5,936 nt of DNA from Promethearchaeota archaeon. GTDB lineage: Archaea; Asgardarchaeota; Lokiarchaeia; Sigynarchaeales; MK-D1. The stretch is from NCBI GenBank assembly GCA_016839385.1, contig JAEOUK010000286.1, positions 1-5,936 on the forward strand, written 5' to 3'. The notes beneath the pieces are model-generated. The model was not told the DNA's origin and ran no database searches. It was given only the letters and a program-made list of their open reading frames with translations. The position numbers were made by a program, and so were the translations under genes. Below, one piece after another: positions 5,838 through 5,936 of this stretch (within the stretch, counting starts at the first letter, position 1; each line of letters opens with the position of its first letter).

Positions 5838-5881
5838 ATATTGAGTAGTTGGTTTTTCTCCCCAAAACGAATACTCAATAT
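5838..5881. repeat. Inverted repeat with 10-bp perfect arms upstream of the surface-protein gene
   Basis: The arms are ATATTGAGTA (5838-5847) and TACTCAATAT (5872-5881), separated by 24 bases. The element sits about 100-140 bases upstream of the ATG at 5739. It could be an operator or, if transcribed, a leader hairpin. Confidence 0.5.
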
Positions 5882-5897
5882 ATGATCGGATAAAAGA

Positions 5898-5928
5898 TTT
5901 ATTAAAACTTTGGGACGTTTTTAATAAA
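5898..5928. repeat. Inverted repeat with 10-bp AT arms at the right edge
   Basis: The arms are TTTATTAAAA (5898-5907) and TTTTAATAAA (5919-5928), separated by 11 bases, with arm centres 21 bp apart, about two helical turns. Each arm also resembles an archaeal TATA box. It could be an operator or part of promoters for this gene and an unseen gene to the right; AT-only arms make chance more likely. Confidence 0.4.
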
Positions 5929-5936
5929 CACTTATA

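Noticed and set aside
5740..5865. N-terminal extension of the surface protein from a TTG at 5865
   Set aside because: The 42 added residues would push the hydrophobic segment inward, and the ATG at 5739 has a proper GGAG before it.
5651..5878. Minus-strand open frame overlapping the surface-protein start
   Set aside because: It begins with TTG, lies mostly in the upstream region and the signal-peptide codons in another frame, and has no domain-like content.

Overview
The window is AT-rich and reads as archaeal. Start codons (ATG and TTG) follow short purine-rich ribosome binding sites. Short intergenic gaps hold AT-rich elements at the right distance for archaeal TATA boxes. The largest gene encodes a membrane protein that pairs secreted beta-propeller and calcium-binding repeats with cytoplasmic zinc ribbons, an architecture I associate with Asgard-type archaea. 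That lineage call is an inference; no rRNA, tRNA or universal marker gene is present to confirm it.

Layout, left to right. (1) 1-660, minus: 220 N-terminal residues of a protein resembling the BtrH N-terminal / C39-like fold, TTG start, running off the left edge. (2) 748-1569, plus: an unrecognised soluble protein, divergent from gene 1 across a gap holding one palindromic TATA-like element. (3) 1598-2074, minus: a small flavodoxin-domain protein, convergent with gene 2. (4) 2218-2766, plus: a GNAT acetyltransferase, divergent from gene 3. (5) 2983-5739, minus: a 918-residue surface protein with an N-terminal hydrophobic segment, seven SBBP-type blades, thirteen Asp-rich TSP3-like calcium motifs, one transmembrane helix and two cytoplasmic zinc ribbons. 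A third zinc ribbon lies just after its stop in the +1 frame (2832-2996), so the gene appears frameshifted at its 3' end. (6) 5740-5936: upstream region of gene 5 with two perfect 10-bp inverted repeats.

No two neighbouring genes share an obvious operon; orientation alternates minus, plus, minus, plus, minus, so most genes probably have their own promoter. I see no shared pathway. The most interesting object is gene 5, whose ectodomain, single helix and cytoplasmic zinc ribbons look like a receptor or adhesion protein with an intracellular binding tail. I saw no mobile element, CRISPR array or RNA gene, and no stretch over 300 bases lacks a gene.
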